Below are positions 63,507-64,000 of a DNA stretch of 64,000 nucleotides, piece by piece. The translations under genes were made by a program, and so were the position numbers. Location of the stretch: contig NZ_JAYMGI010000002.1 of NCBI RefSeq assembly GCF_035825295.1, positions 2,024,001 to 2,088,000 of the forward strand, written 5' to 3'. Each line of letters begins with the position of its first letter. The stretch's first letter is position 1. This stretch comes from Actinacidiphila sp. DG2A-62. GTDB lineage: Bacteria > Actinomycetota > Actinomycetes > Streptomycetales > Streptomycetaceae. The notes beneath the pieces are model-generated. The model made no database searches and was not told the DNA's origin. It saw only the letters and a program-made list of their open reading frames with translations.

Positions 63507-64000
63507 TTGCGCAACGCGACACCCCGCCGCTACCTGATGTGCCCACCCGCACACTTCGGCGTCTCGTACTCGATCAACCCGTGGATGGACCCGACCAAGC
63601 CCGTCGATCCGGCGCTGGCCATGTTCCAGTGGGAGGACCTGCGCGACCGCTACCGCGCGCTGGGTCACACCGTGGAGATCCTCGATCCGCTGCCGGGCCT
63701 GCCGGACATGGTCTTCGCGGCCAACGGCGCGACCGTCGTGGACGGCCGGGTGCTGGGCGCCCGGTTCGCCAATCCCGAGCGCACCGCCGAGGCGCCCGCG
63801 CACGTCGCCTGGTTCCGCGCGCACGGCTTCGCCGAGGTGCGCGAGCCCGAGCACGTCAACGAGGCGGAGGGCGACCTCGCGGTGACCGCGACCTGGATCC
63901 TGGCCGGCCAGGGCTTCCGCAGCAGCCCGCTGGCGCACGACGAGGCGCAGGAGTTCTTCGGCCGCCCGGTGATCAGCCTGGAGCTGACCGACCCGCGCTA
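63507..64000 (+). CDS. Dimethylarginine dimethylaminohydrolase-family protein (5' part, truncated by window end)
   Basis: The visible 164 residues start at TTG 63507 with GAGGAG about seven bases upstream. They include RRYLMCPPAHFGVSYSINPW, PDMVFAANGATVVDGRVLGA, FANPERTAEAPAH and VNEAEGDLAVT, matching DDAH/amidinotransferase-superfamily enzymes that hydrolyse methylated arginine to citrulline. The C-terminal catalytic Cys lies beyond the window. No stop occurs before base 64000. Confidence 0.8.
   Translation, partial: MRNATPRRYLMCPPAHFGVSYSINPWMDPTKPVDPALAMFQWEDLRDRYRALGHTVEILDPLPGLPDMVFAANGATVVDGRVLGARFANPERTAEAPAHVAWFRAHGFAEVREPEHVNEAEGDLAVTATWILAGQGFRSSPLAHDEAQEFFGRPVISLELTDPR

Noticed and set aside
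1..64000. tRNA, rRNA, riboswitch, insertion sequence or phage attachment sites
   Set aside because: I looked for cloverleaf-like, transposase-like and terminal-repeat patterns and saw none I could support.

Overview
The window is very GC-rich (most third codon positions are G or C), gene-dense chromosomal DNA from an actinomycete, almost certainly a member of the Streptomycetaceae. The indicators are a glnE / glnA2-type glutamine synthetase / nadE / panB / map neighbourhood, two sugar ABC importers with no ATPase gene of their own, a complete mce lipid-import operon, an AfsR/SARP-type regulator, an ECF sigma/ZAS anti-sigma pair, and rare TTA (bldA-type) codons in two genes. I saw no rRNA, tRNA, CRISPR array, insertion sequence or phage gene.

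Layout. 0.1-6.8 kb: a maltose/alpha-glucoside cluster (binding lipoprotein, two permeases, GH13 alpha-glucosidase, LacI regulator). 6.9-16.5 kb: a PAP2-type membrane protein, glnE (minus strand, broken in frame twice), a secreted phosphoesterase, an MFS transporter, a PD40-like secreted protein and a GlnA2-type glutamine synthetase. 16.6-29.4 kb (minus strand): an mce operon, mkl-yrbE1A-yrbE1B-mceABCDEF followed by four Mce-associated membrane proteins, nearly every junction an ATGA-type overlap. 29.5-34.6 kb: two secreted proteins that share a palindromic site upstream, and a TTA-containing PucR-like regulator. 34.5-41.3 kb: a second sugar cluster (frameshifted LacI, lipoprotein, two permeases, GH13 enzyme), preceded by the decayed C-terminus of a discoidin/CBM-like protein. 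41.5-51.7 kb: a DHA2 exporter with its TetR repressor, a membrane endonuclease/phosphatase-family protein, nadE, panB, an ECF sigma factor with its anti-sigma factor, and a DrrAB-type exporter. 51.9-64.0 kb: a large SARP-AAA-TPR regulator, a site-2 protease, small membrane and hypothetical proteins, a Prim-Pol-fold protein, a lipoprotein, map, a small conserved protein, another MFS transporter, a VapC toxin module, and the 5' part of a dimethylargininase-family gene that runs off the window.

How the genes work together. Both sugar clusters import oligosaccharides that the cytoplasmic GH13 enzyme would hydrolyse; LacI-type proteins probably act on the TTGC/GCAA inverted repeats upstream, and the import ATPase (MsiK in Streptomyces) must lie elsewhere. 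The mce operon would import a hydrophobic substrate; the upstream secreted proteins and PucR-like regulator look like part of the same locus.

Data quality. At least five genes (glnE, the secreted-protein gene at 29.5-31.5 kb, lacI2, nadE, the SARP gene), and perhaps the PucR gene, carry single-base shifts at G/C runs or in GC-rich repeats. nadE is normally essential, so many of these are more likely sequencing or assembly errors than real mutations. Several proteins also carry unusual low-complexity Ala/Gly/Pro/Ser inserts encoded by 15- or 18-bp DNA repeats.
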